A stretch of 64,000 nt of DNA from Shouchella xiaoxiensis (GTDB lineage Bacteria; Bacillota; Bacilli; Bacillales; Bacillaceae_D). Made by a program: the position numbers and the translations under genes. Location of the stretch: assembly GCF_016907895.1 (NCBI RefSeq), contig NZ_JAFBCV010000005.1, positions 220,695-284,694 of the forward strand, in the 5' to 3' direction. Numbering within the stretch: the first letter of the stretch is position 1; the number at the start of each line of letters is the position of its first letter. Positions 1 to 7,722 of this stretch are shown here, one piece after another. Below the pieces are notes generated by a model. That model was not told the origin of the DNA. It was given only the letters and a program-made list of their open reading frames with translations, and did no database searches.

Positions 1-181
1 TCGTTATGCTAGCGGGATACATTTGCTTGTCCGCTTGTTTTGCATAGAGAACTTCCCCGGATTTTTTACTTATTAATATGGCCGTTTCGCTTGTTACAGT
101 AGGCTCTTCGGCCGCGACAGTTTGCGTAAGCAATCCAAGGGAGAGCACTGTCCCCATTGTGCTAATTACGATCTTTCTCAT
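1..181 (-). CDS. D-alanyl-D-alanine carboxypeptidase (PBP5/DacF family), N-terminal part only
   Basis: The first 60 codons of a minus-strand gene run off the left edge of the window. The start is an ATG at 179-181 preceded by AAAAGGGGA. The peptide begins MRKIVISTMGTVLSLGLL and has a hydrophobic signal peptide ending near TVAAEE. It then reads ILISKKSGEVLYAKQADKQM and YPASIT, the N-terminal block of penicillin-binding carboxypeptidases just before the SxxK catalytic serine (here the S of PASIT). The family trims the terminal D-Ala from peptidoglycan stem peptides outside the membrane. The remaining domains lie outside the window, so DacA and DacF types cannot be separated. The leader carries G-rich motifs described separately. 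Confidence 0.8.
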   Translation of the reverse strand, partial: MRKIVISTMGTVLSLGLLTQTVAAEEPTVTSETAILISKKSGEVLYAKQADKQMYPASIT

Positions 182-184
182 GTA

Positions 185-222
185 GTTCCCCTTTTCCAGC
201 TTGATAGAATTCCCCCAAGCTA
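185..222 (-). promoter_or_regulatory. G-rich leader of the carboxypeptidase gene
   Basis: On the gene's sense strand the leader contains TTGGGGGAA (210-218) and, 12 bases later, GGAAAAGGGG (188-197), which is also its Shine-Dalgarno. AGCTT (198-202 region) and its partner near 217-221 can form a small stem. Both 9-mers are exact complements of motifs in the structured RNA elements at 11786-11899 and 40638-40775. It may be a small-RNA target; this is inference from complementarity only. Confidence 0.4.
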
Positions 223-281
223 CATTAAAACATAGAAAGATGTACAGGCAATCACATGCAAATCACAATTTGATAACAAAT

Positions 282-318
282 AAAAACAGCTTAAACTCAA
301 AACGTTTTTAAGCTGTTT
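282..318 (-). terminator. Rho-independent terminator of the haem operon
   Basis: AAACAGCTTAAA and TTTAAGCTGTTT form the stem. On the minus strand it is followed by a T-rich tract (TTTTTATTTG), immediately after the sortase B stop codon at 319. Confidence 0.85.
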
Positions 319-1086
319 CTAACCCGTCTGTTCAACCAATTTTCCATGGACAACAAAGCGACCATTTTTGCCAGCTTGGCTAGCGTCACAAGTCGATAAA
401 GTCATAATTTGATCGTTTTCATTTACTTCAACAGCTGATTCAAACATTGAACGGCCTTGAATGTCGTCAATAAAAGAACTGTAATGTGCCTGATCGTTAA
501 ACTCCGTTTCAATATAGTAGAAATCAGTTGTCGTGTAATAAACGGAAAAGACCTCGACTTGATAGGATTTCTCTGGTGTATCAAACAAAAACGCATACTG
601 CTCATCAAAAAACGCTTGATCCGTAAACGCTGATAACCCGCTAAACATTGAGCCGTCACGCATCTCGTGGCCATAGAGAATGGTATGTCGATCTTCTGCT
701 ACGTCCCGAACGCGGTAATCCATAAAAATGCTGCCTGCCCGGTTCTTCTCTTCTTTGTAATTCCTGCGTAAATAATACTCATTGTCTTGCGCTTGCAGCA
801 CAGGGTAGTCAATCGAGGTGCCTTCAATCTCAATCCAGCCGACAATATCCGAATTAAGATCCTGAAGCGGAGCAAATGCTTTTTGTTGACCTTCAATTGA
901 TACCGATTGTTTATCTATAGCGTTCCTGTCTCTTTGATCAAACAACTCTTGTGCGTCTTGCAACACTTGGCGGTTGTTCCAATAGTCATAACCAATAAGC
1001 AGAAGGTGAATGGTTGCATAAATGAATAATCCTGCAAATAAAAAGGTGATGCCTTTATTTACCCACCTCACATGCTTCTCCTCCAT
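319..1086 (-). CDS. srtB: Class B sortase
   Basis: A 255-residue membrane-anchored transpeptidase with one N-terminal hydrophobic segment (about residues 10-30). It has the sortase fold signature: YPVLQAQDNEYYL near residue 95, the catalytic His in ILYGHEMRDG (about 140), the catalytic Cys in TLSTCDAS (about 235) and an Arg in GRFVVHG. Class B sortases attach haem-receptor proteins with NPQT-type signals to peptidoglycan. Two such substrates, with NPQTF and NPQTS, lie upstream in this operon, so they are its likely clients. The gene starts inside the ATPase gene (about 32 bases of overlap), which suggests translational coupling, and is the last gene before the terminator. Confidence 0.9.
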   Translation of the reverse strand: MEEKHVRWVNKGITFLFAGLFIYATIHLLLIGYDYWNNRQVLQDAQELFDQRDRNAIDKQSVSIEGQQKAFAPLQDLNSDIVGWIEIEGTSIDYPVLQAQDNEYYLRRNYKEEKNRAGSIFMDYRVRDVAEDRHTILYGHEMRDGSMFSGLSAFTDQAFFDEQYAFLFDTPEKSYQVEVFSVYYTTTDFYYIETEFNDQAHYSSFIDDIQGRSMFESAVEVNENDQIMTLSTCDASQAGKNGRFVVHGKLVEQTG

Positions 1087-1873
1087 TCACTAGTGCTCCA
1101 GTTGCTGTTCCAATTGGCACCAGGACGCTCCCTGATTGCTCATTTGAATGTATGATCGTTTCAATTTGGAATACGGAGCGAATGCATGCACTCGTTAGGA
1201 CCTCTGCTGCACTTCCCTTTGCCACAAGCCTGCCAGCTTTCATAACCCAGACATCATCGCTGTATTGTAGCGCTTGATTTAAATCATGCAAAACCATCAC
1301 AACCGTCTTTGCCTTTGATTGATTTAGCAGACGCACGCGCTCTAGTATCTCAAACTGATGATACAAATCAAGATATGTTGTCGGTTCATCAAGCAAAATC
1401 ACATCCGTTTCTTGAGCGAGGGCAAGCGCCAGCCAGACGCGTTGCTGCTCACCACCGGATAAAGAGTCTACAGATACATCTGCATAATGCGTTAATCTTG
1501 TGACGGATAACGCCTCATCAACAGCCCTTTCATCTTCACTCGTCCAAGAACGTATCATCGTCCGGTAGGGGTGGCGTCCATAGGAAACTAACTTGCGGAC
1601 ACTAAGATCGAGCGGTGCCTCATTCCTTTGATAAACAACCGCCAGCTGTTGTGCCAGCTCCTTCCCTTTGAAATGAGCTAACTTTTTCCCATTAAAACGA
1701 ATTTCTCCCCTTGATGGAGCAAGCTGTCGCGCCAGCATAGCAAGCATCGTTGACTTACCGCTGCCATTCGGACCGACGATTGTCGTTATTTTGTTCTTTT
1801 TAATTTCCCCTGACAAAGCTTCAATCAATGGTTTTTTCGTTTGATAGGAGAATGACACATTATGAAGTTCCAT
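1055..1873 (-). CDS. Haem/siderophore ABC transporter ATP-binding protein
   Basis: About 272 residues, FecE/FepC type. Visible motifs are Walker A GPNGSGKST (about residue 37), the Q-loop in VVYQRNEAPL, the signature LSGGEQQRVWLALAL, Walker B VILLDEPTTYLD and the switch His in VMVLHDLNQ. It powers import of iron ligands through FecCD-type permeases. It is the only ATPase in the operon although two permease and two binding-protein genes are present, so it may serve both. I chose the ATG at 1871-1873; a TTG two codons upstream (1879) lies nearer the AAGGAG and is equally possible. It overlaps the permease gene by 14 bases. Confidence 0.88.
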   Translation of the reverse strand: MELHNVSFSYQTKKPLIEALSGEIKKNKITTIVGPNGSGKSTMLAMLARQLAPSRGEIRFNGKKLAHFKGKELAQQLAVVYQRNEAPLDLSVRKLVSYGRHPYRTMIRSWTSEDERAVDEALSVTRLTHYADVSVDSLSGGEQQRVWLALALAQETDVILLDEPTTYLDLYHQFEILERVRLLNQSKAKTVVMVLHDLNQALQYSDDVWVMKAGRLVAKGSAAEVLTSACIRSVFQIETIIHSNEQSGSVLVPIGTATGALVNGGEACEVGK

Positions 1874-2843
1874 TGGCAAATTTACTCCTTCTCAATAAAA
1901 AGATTAGAAAGGGCCCACCGATAACCGACATAAGAATGGAAGCTGGTAATTCATTCGGTGCAATCATTAAACGACCGAGCGTATCAGCCAGTAACAACAA
2001 AAAGGCGCCACCAAGTGCTGAGAACGGCAGAAGTACCCGGTAATCATTTCCAACTAGCTGTCTGCCAATATGAGGGATAAGCAATCCGAGGAAAACGATC
2101 ATCCCTGCTAGAGCTGTTGCGACTGAAGCTAAAACAACCGCAACAACGGAAACAACCATTCGGACAACCGTAATACGCATTCCTAAACTAGCAGCGGTTT
2201 TTTCACTCAACTGAAGTACATTACAAGCACGGGCTAACAATAATGCTAGTAGAATGGCTATTCCACCAAACAACATCATCGCATTGGCATCTGTCCACGT
2301 TTTCATCGATAAGGTTGATGATGTAACCGTTGAGATGCTCGTAACAGAATAACTCCCCCGATATTGGAACACTTCCGTTAAACCCGAAAACGTGGCATGG
2401 ACAGCAACCCCAATTAAAATAAGCTTTAATGGACTCAGCCCGCCTTTATAAGCAAAGGAATAAACGAGTAAAAACGCAGTCATTCCGCCAACAAAAGCAA
2501 ACAGCGGCATATAAAAATAGAGCTGCGGAAAAATCGTTACAAATAAGATTGCGACAAATTGAGCGCCCGACGAAATACCAATAATTCCTGGATCAGCAAT
2601 CGGATTCCGCATAACGGCTTGAATTAAAGCTCCAGCAAGAGCAAGTGCTGCACCAGCGATTGTTGCCACAATAATGCGGGGAAACCGCAAATCATAAATG
2701 ACGTTCACTTCTTCATCAAGCCCTGTGCGCACCCCTTCTACTAATTGACTAAATGAGACAGCAATACTGCCACTCATCGTCGCCCAATAAAGAACAACAA
2801 GAAAGAGCACCGTTAAAACGAAAAACACGAATCCCTTTTTCAT
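1860..2843 (-). CDS. isdF: Haem ABC transporter permease, IsdF-like (FecCD family)
   Basis: 327 residues with about nine hydrophobic segments. The family blocks RFPRIIVATIAGAALALAGA, MRNPIADPGIIG and GLLIPHIGRQLVG are all present; the last holds the ATPase-coupling region. It forms the membrane channel for haem or a haem-like iron ligand delivered by the lipoprotein at 2840-3748. Start and stop overlap in ATGA with that gene, so translation is coupled. The closest functional analogue by context is IsdF of staphylococci and bacilli, because the operon also encodes NEAT proteins, IsdG and sortase B. Confidence 0.85.
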   Translation of the reverse strand: MKKGFVFFVLTVLFLVVLYWATMSGSIAVSFSQLVEGVRTGLDEEVNVIYDLRFPRIIVATIAGAALALAGALIQAVMRNPIADPGIIGISSGAQFVAILFVTIFPQLYFYMPLFAFVGGMTAFLLVYSFAYKGGLSPLKLILIGVAVHATFSGLTEVFQYRGSYSVTSISTVTSSTLSMKTWTDANAMMLFGGIAILLALLLARACNVLQLSEKTAASLGMRITVVRMVVSVVAVVLASVATALAGMIVFLGLLIPHIGRQLVGNDYRVLLPFSALGGAFLLLLADTLGRLMIAPNELPASILMSVIGGPFLIFLLRRSKFANGTS

Positions 2844-3748
2844 AAAGGCTGCTCTTCCTCTCCATAAAACATCTGCTCTAGCTCATCCATTGCCTCCATA
2901 ACAGCAATATTCCCAGTCGTGCCAAAAAGCAGTTCCTCTAAATCATAAACTCGCCCTGTCTGAACTGCATTAAAGTGCTTCCATATATCATTTGTTTTAA
3001 ATTCTTCATTAAACATCTCAACAACTTCGTCAGGCATACCATGCGCAGCTCGCAAGATAATGTCCGGGTTCGCTTTCTGGAGATGTTCTGTATTCGAGGC
3101 CAAATACTCTGCTTCTTGTTCACCCTCAATGACATTTACACCGCCGGCTAGTTTAACAAGATCGCCAACATAGGAATGTTCCGTCGCAACGAGGTAACTG
3201 CCTGGCACGCCCATCAAGATTAACACGGTTGGCGGCTCCTCATTTTCAGCACGACTAGCAAGTTCGTCTGCTCGTTTTTCAAACGATTGAACCAATTGAG
3301 CCGCCTCTTCTGCGCGTCCATACTTGGCCCCGATTTGTTTAATTTCTTCATTCATGCTCGCGACACTTTGAAAATCAAGGAACTCCGCCTCAATTCCGGC
3401 ACGTGAAAAGGGTTCCTCTAAATCACTTTGTAATGACGTGACGCTCCAGACGACATCCCCTTGCAGCTGGCGAATTTGTTCAAGATCGGGACTCATCGGA
3501 TTCCCAATTTCCGTTACTTCTTTGTAGCGCTCAGGTAAATCCTTGTAGCTCGTTGGAATACCTGCTAAATCTAGATTAAGTGCATCGGCAAGTTCTACTG
3601 CGGAGACGGTCGTCGCAACAATACGCTCCTCTTGTTCGTCTGACGCCTGAGGCTCTTCTTCTGTTTGAAAACGTTCAGAAGTAGGCTGGCATGCAGCAAG
3701 CACGCCAGCCAAAGCCGCACATAAAAGTGCTTCTTTTTTATACTTCAT
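2840..3748 (-). CDS. isdE: Haem-binding substrate lipoprotein, IsdE-like
   Basis: 302 residues. The signal peptide ends in a lipobox (GVLAACQPT), so the protein should be lipid-anchored on the outer face of the membrane. A PF01497-type periplasmic-binding fold follows (ERIVATTVSAVELADAL near residue 42, then TEIGNPMSPDLEQIRQL and VLILMGVPGSYLVAT). This pattern matches IsdE, which takes haem from wall-anchored NEAT proteins and passes it to the permease. The RBS AAAGGAG sits seven bases before the ATG. It lies directly downstream of the large NEAT protein and is coupled to the permease. Haem rather than a siderophore is inferred from the neighbours. Confidence 0.85.
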   Translation of the reverse strand: MKYKKEALLCAALAGVLAACQPTSERFQTEEEPQASDEQEERIVATTVSAVELADALNLDLAGIPTSYKDLPERYKEVTEIGNPMSPDLEQIRQLQGDVVWSVTSLQSDLEEPFSRAGIEAEFLDFQSVASMNEEIKQIGAKYGRAEEAAQLVQSFEKRADELASRAENEEPPTVLILMGVPGSYLVATEHSYVGDLVKLAGGVNVIEGEQEAEYLASNTEHLQKANPDIILRAAHGMPDEVVEMFNEEFKTNDIWKHFNAVQTGRVYDLEELLFGTTGNIAVMEAMDELEQMFYGEEEQPL

Positions 3749-3767
3749 CGTTAAGCTCCTTTACTAC

Positions 3768-6623
3768 CTATTCACTGGCCAGTTTCTTTCTTCTACTCCA
3801 TTTCCAGCCGAAGAAAGCGATTGACAAGATTAACAAAGCTGAATAAAAACCAATTGCTGCTGAATCAAATGTTTGCGGGTTGTTCGCAGCATTTGTTCCG
3901 GCTGAAGTACCGCCTGTTCCATTGCCCGAATTGCGATCAAAGCTAAGCGGAGTTTCATTGTTATTGTCATCGTTGTTGCCTTGATTGTTGTCCCCCCCAT
4001 CGTTTGAGCCATTTCCATCACCTGGTACAGCTGGATGAGGTGTTTTTTCTGCTTCAACAAGCTCCAAGCTTGCCGGATCAAAAACGATTTCCACATCGTA
4101 TGCATTGTTATATGTGAAGCCTGGAATTCCAGTTACTTCAACATGAACCCATGCATTTGTTTTCTCAGCTAGAGAATTCGTCGTAAAACGGACGGTCCGC
4201 TCTTGCGTCTCGTTATTCTCTGAAACAAGTTCAGGACGCTCGCCATTTACGGTGAAATCCTTGTACCAGTCACTATTTGTAAGCGTTAAATCAACTGTAT
4301 AGTTGTCACCTTTAACGAAAACGGTAGCTGGCTTTTTCGTATAACCATCCATGACGGAAACTTCCGTTGTTCCTTTTTTCAAAACAGAGAAGTCAATTGT
4401 ATACTCTCCATTTACGAGTTCTTGTGGCTGACCACCATTGTTTCCGTTGTTATTATTACCATTATTGTTGTTACCATTGTTACCGTTATTACCATTATTG
4501 TTGTTTCCGTTGTTACCGTTATTTCCATCGTTTCCATTCGGATCTTCTCCGCCACTCGTTGGTGGAGGGACTTGGTCCTCTTCAATTAGAATCAAAGAAT
4601 CTAAATCGAATGCTAATGTCGCATCATACTGATTGTCGTACTCAAATCCCGGGATATCTTCAACTGAAATATGCACCCATAGGTCAACCGCGTCTGCTAA
4701 ATCTTGAATGTCAAAACGGACGGTGCGCTTGTCTTCTTCTTCGTTAACAGATACTGTCTCAACGGTCTCACCATTGATTTCAAATCCTTTGTACCAACTA
4801 TCGTGAAGCAGTGTTAAATCAACCGTTATCTCGCCATCTTTCACAAATAGAGATGCAGGTTTTTCTGTATACTGATCCATTACCGATAAATCCGTTGTTC
4901 CTTTTTTCAGAACAGAAAAATCAACTTCATACTTGCCATTTACAAGTTCGTCATTGTTCGGTTCTTCCGTTCCTGGTTGCTCAGTTCCTGGCTCTTCTGA
5001 GCCCGGCTCCTCAGTACCTGGCTCCTCAATGCCCGGCTCTTCCGTTCCTGGCTCCTCAGTACCTGGCTCTTCCGTTCCTGGTTCTTCTGTTCCCGGTTCT
5101 TCTGTTCCCGGTTCTTCCGGCGCTTCAACTAACTCAACCGTTTCTAAATCAAACAGAATTCGAAAAGCTTGCGTATTTTCATAGACACTTCCGTTCGGCA
5201 ATGCCACGCGCATAGATACCTTTGCTTGAACCACTTCTGAGAAATCTGCGACTTCAAACGCATACGTTCTTGTGTTTTCTGCTTGGTTCTCGTTTACAAC
5301 TTCGCCTTCTATGAATTCGCCAGCCTGTTCAAGCTGCAACGACGTAATTTGGTGGCTATCTTTTACGGTTAATTCAACTGTGTTCGTTCCTGCTTTCACA
5401 GTTAAATCTGCAGGATTGACTAGATAGCGGCTCATTGATGAATCGCGGTCTTCCGTCGCGTGCTTCACTGCAAAGCCAATTGTGTACGTACCATCTTCTA
5501 GTGATGCAGGTTCTTCTGTTTCTGGCTCTTCCTCCGGCGCTTCAACTAACTCAACCGTTTCTAAATCAAACAGAATTCGAAAAGCTTGCGTATTTTCATA
5601 GACACTTCCGTTCGGCAATGCCACGCGCATAGATACCTTTGCTTGAACCGCTTCTGAGAAATCTGCGACTTCAAACGCATACGTTCTTGTGTTTTCTGCT
5701 TGGTTCTCGTTTACAACTTCGCCTTCTATGAATTCGCCAGCCTGTTCAAGCTGCAACGACGTAATTTGGTGGCTATCTTTTACGGTTAATTCAACTGTGT
5801 TCGTTCCTGCTTTCACAGTTAAATCTGCAGGATTGACTAGATAGCGGCTCATTGATGAATCTCGGTCTTCCGTCGCGTGCTTCGCTGCAAATCCAATCGT
5901 GTACGTACCAGCTTCTAGTGGGGCAGGTTCTTCAGTCCCTGGTTCTTCGGTTCCTGGCTCTTCTGTTCCTGGTTCTTCCGTTCCTGGCTCTTCTGTTCCT
6001 GGCTCTTCTGTTCCTGGTTCCTCAGTTCCTGGCTCTTCAGTTCCTGGTTCTTCTGTTTCTGGCTCTTCTGTTCCTGGTTCTTCAGTTCCTGGTTCTTCAG
6101 TTCCCGGTTCTTCGGTTCCTGGCTCTTCTGTTCCCGGTTCTTCTGTTTCTGGTTGATCAAGCTCAATAATTTCTGCTTCTGCGAAATAAAAGGCAATGTC
6201 AACTTCGTATTGACTGTCATAATTAAAGCCTGGGATACCTGTTACGACAATATGTACCCATGCATCAACGGTTTCTTTATTGCTCGTAAAGCGGACAACA
6301 CGCTTATTGTCAGCTTCTAACTCCTCAACGATTTCCGGTGCTTTTCCTTCAATCGTAAACTCTTTATACCAGCTTGCATTCGTGATTGTTAAATCGGTTA
6401 CGTATGCACCGTCCTTCACTTGGACTTGTGCGGGTTTCTGTGTATAACCATCCATGACGGACGGTTCACTCGTACCTTTCTTTAAAACCGTGAAAGGAAC
6501 ATCATACAAACCATCTGCAAGCGTTTCTGCAGCTTGTGCCTGCTGACTTGCCGCTGGCATAACCAGCGCGAATACAAGCAGAAACGCTAACGTACTATTT
6601 AGCCATTTTCTTATACTTTTCAC
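3768..6623 (-). CDS. Wall-anchored haem-capture protein with five NEAT domains
   Basis: 951 residues, GTG start after AAGGAGGAGACAAA. Order: signal peptide (to about residue 31); NEAT1 (about 35-152); a (PGTEE)n stalk; NEAT2 and NEAT3 (about 235-358 and 373-495), nearly identical copies; a second PGTEE stalk; NEAT4 (about 562-683); a Gly/Asn-rich linker; NEAT5 (about 735-858); an Asn-rich tail; the sorting signal NPQTFDS; a membrane helix; and the basic tail RRKK. NEAT1, 4 and 5 carry the haem-iron YxxxY motif (YDSQY, YDNQY, YNNAY) and an SVMD.Y helix. NEAT2 and 3 have YENTQ, so the second Tyr is lost. NEAT proteins bind haem at the wall and relay it inward. It is probably anchored by the operon's sortase B. 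The repeats make its length likely to vary between strains. Confidence 0.9.
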   Translation of the reverse strand: MKSIRKWLNSTLAFLLVFALVMPAASQQAQAAETLADGLYDVPFTVLKKGTSEPSVMDGYTQKPAQVQVKDGAYVTDLTITNASWYKEFTIEGKAPEIVEELEADNKRVVRFTSNKETVDAWVHIVVTGIPGFNYDSQYEVDIAFYFAEAEIIELDQPETEEPGTEEPGTEEPGTEEPGTEEPGTEEPETEEPGTEEPGTEEPGTEEPGTEEPGTEEPGTEEPGTEEPGTEEPAPLEAGTYTIGFAAKHATEDRDSSMSRYLVNPADLTVKAGTNTVELTVKDSHQITSLQLEQAGEFIEGEVVNENQAENTRTYAFEVADFSEAVQAKVSMRVALPNGSVYENTQAFRILFDLETVELVEAPEEEPETEEPASLEDGTYTIGFAVKHATEDRDSSMSRYLVNPADLTVKAGTNTVELTVKDSHQITSLQLEQAGEFIEGEVVNENQAENTRTYAFEVADFSEVVQAKVSMRVALPNGSVYENTQAFRILFDLETVELVEAPEEPGTEEPGTEEPGTEEPGTEEPGTEEPGIEEPGTEEPGSEEPGTEQPGTEEPNNDELVNGKYEVDFSVLKKGTTDLSVMDQYTEKPASLFVKDGEITVDLTLLHDSWYKGFEINGETVETVSVNEEEDKRTVRFDIQDLADAVDLWVHISVEDIPGFEYDNQYDATLAFDLDSLILIEEDQVPPPTSGGEDPNGNDGNNGNNGNNNNGNNGNNGNNNNGNNNNGNNGGQPQELVNGEYTIDFSVLKKGTTEVSVMDGYTKKPATVFVKGDNYTVDLTLTNSDWYKDFTVNGERPELVSENNETQERTVRFTTNSLAEKTNAWVHVEVTGIPGFTYNNAYDVEIVFDPASLELVEAEKTPHPAVPGDGNGSNDGGDNNQGNNDDNNNETPLSFDRNSGNGTGGTSAGTNAANNPQTFDSAAIGFYSALLILSIAFFGWKWSRRKKLASE
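4432..4545 (-). repeat. Asn/Gly codon repeat (NNGNNGN linker)
   Basis: A low-complexity run of AAT/AAC and GGT/GGA codons encodes an Asn-Gly linker between NEAT4 and NEAT5. It has short in-frame trinucleotide repeats, a likely site for slippage that keeps frame. Confidence 0.8.
4960..5117 (-). repeat. 15-bp minisatellite encoding (PG[TIS]E[EQ]P)n stalk, second block
   Basis: About ten in-frame 15-bp units encode PGTEE-type pentapeptides with a few variants (PGIEE, PGSEE, PGTEQ). It forms a stiff acidic stalk between NEAT3 and NEAT4. Unit number can change without frameshift. Confidence 0.88.
5119..5935 (-). repeat. 417-bp tandem duplication covering NEAT2 and NEAT3
   Basis: The sequence from 5119 recurs from 5536 with a 417-bp (139-codon) offset. 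The two copies are almost identical over about 400 bases; visible changes include AAKHATEDR/AVKHATEDR and EAVQAK/EVVQAK. This is a recent in-frame domain duplication, or copies kept alike by gene conversion. Confidence 0.92.
5932..6160 (-). repeat. 15-bp minisatellite encoding (PGTEE)n stalk, first block
   Basis: About fifteen 15-bp units encode PGTEE with occasional PETEE, between NEAT1 and NEAT2. Third-position differences (ggt/ggc, tcc/tct/tca) show partial divergence among units. Confidence 0.9.
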
Positions 6624-6635
6624 TTTGTCTCCTCC

Positions 6636-7301
6636 TTAGTTCAACGCTTGTTTTCTACGGTTGATAAGGAGTACAATAGCACTGATGATGGCAATGCCAA
6701 TGAGCAAAGCAACTGGAGCTGCATCACTTGTTTGTGGATTGTTCTCCTGCTTGGTTTCTTGTTGATTCGCTGTATTGCTGTTGTCTTCCGACGATTGAGC
6801 TGCCCCAAGCGGCTCGTCGTCATTTGTTTCTGTTGCTGCTTCGGTTGCTGCTGATGCGGTTTGTGTTAAACTGCTTTCATCAAAATCAAAGCGGACCGTG
6901 TAGCCATGATCGTAATCAATGTCAGGTACGACTACATGAATCTTTGCTTCAGTCATCTCGCTAATACCTGTTAGTGGGAATTGAACGCGGGCTTTATCAT
7001 TTGCTGCATCCTCTGATAAAACCGTTACATCTTGAAAACTACCGTTGCGTGGTGTTTTAAATTCAGTGATCCAAGCGTAATGATTCAACGTCATCTCCAC
7101 TGTTATTGCGCCATTTTCCACTTGGAGGGTAGCTGGCTTTTCCCAGTAATCATTTGCAATCGATGCAGATGGGTCTGTTCCATGCATCACCGTGTAGTCA
7201 ATTGTATATGTCCCATCTTCAAGTGCAGCATGCGCTGGCGCTGAGAAAAATGAGAGCACTAGGAACAGGGCAATTGCCACACGGATAAGGCTTTTCATCA
7301 T
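6636..7301 (-). CDS. isdC: IsdC-like single-NEAT wall protein
   Basis: 221 residues: signal peptide (cut near AHAALE), one NEAT domain (about residues 26-145), a Ser/Thr/Asn/Gln-rich linker, the sortase signal NPQTSDAAP, a hydrophobic helix and the tail NRRKQ. The haem-iron motif is YDHGY in DIDYDHGYTVRFDF, so both tyrosines are kept. IsdC sits deep in the wall as the relay between surface NEAT receptors and the IsdE lipoprotein, and is the classic sortase B substrate. It lies 12 bases upstream of the large NEAT gene in the same operon. Confidence 0.88.
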   Translation of the reverse strand: MMKSLIRVAIALFLVLSFFSAPAHAALEDGTYTIDYTVMHGTDPSASIANDYWEKPATLQVENGAITVEMTLNHYAWITEFKTPRNGSFQDVTVLSEDAANDKARVQFPLTGISEMTEAKIHVVVPDIDYDHGYTVRFDFDESSLTQTASAATEAATETNDDEPLGAAQSSEDNSNTANQQETKQENNPQTSDAAPVALLIGIAIISAIVLLINRRKQALN

Positions 7302-7332
7302 AAACCTTTCCTCTTTTCTACAAATGTGAGAG

Positions 7333-7656
7333 TTATTGTGCTTGTGCGATTGGCATCCGAACGACTTCTACTTGGTAATACTCAATTTCGTTTCCGATAA
7401 TGTAATCTGGACGTGCATTTTTTCCTGTATGTGCTTCACGGAATGCTTCGCTCTTTGTCCATGCTTTAAAATCTTCAATCGCATCCCAACGTGTACTGAT
7501 CGTTACTTCATCACGCTCTTTTGCCTTCGTATTTACAAGTACTTCCAAACCACAAAACCCTTTTGCAAATTCAATTTTTCCGATTTTGTTAAAGCGCTCG
7601 ACAAGCTTATGGCCTTCCCCTTTTTCAATAAGCGTTTTGTTTGCTACGATAATCAT
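7333..7656 (-). CDS. isdG: Haem-degrading monooxygenase, IsdG family
   Basis: 107 residues, the usual size. It has the ABM ferredoxin-like fold: MIIVANKTLIEKGEGHKL at the N-terminus, then FCGLEVLVN, and STRWDAIEDFKAWTKSEAF, which carries the catalytic Asn/Trp/His-type region (N6 and W66-equivalents visible, with a His in FREAHTG). These enzymes cleave haem in the cytoplasm and release iron. The RBS GGGGG lies seven bases before the ATG. Its place between the first permease and the NEAT genes supports import and breakdown of haem by the same operon. Confidence 0.87.
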   Translation of the reverse strand: MIIVANKTLIEKGEGHKLVERFNKIGKIEFAKGFCGLEVLVNTKAKERDEVTISTRWDAIEDFKAWTKSEAFREAHTGKNARPDYIIGNEIEYYQVEVVRMPIAQAQ

Positions 7657-7722
7657 TTTGTATCCCCCTAGATATAGTTAGTTTGTAAAGCGAGTAAACC
7701 TCTCTTCACCTCCTTTAAAGAA

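Noticed and set aside
4933..6169. Long antisense frames across the PGTEE repeats
   Set aside because: They arise because 15-bp repeats stay open in several frames; no starts with RBS.
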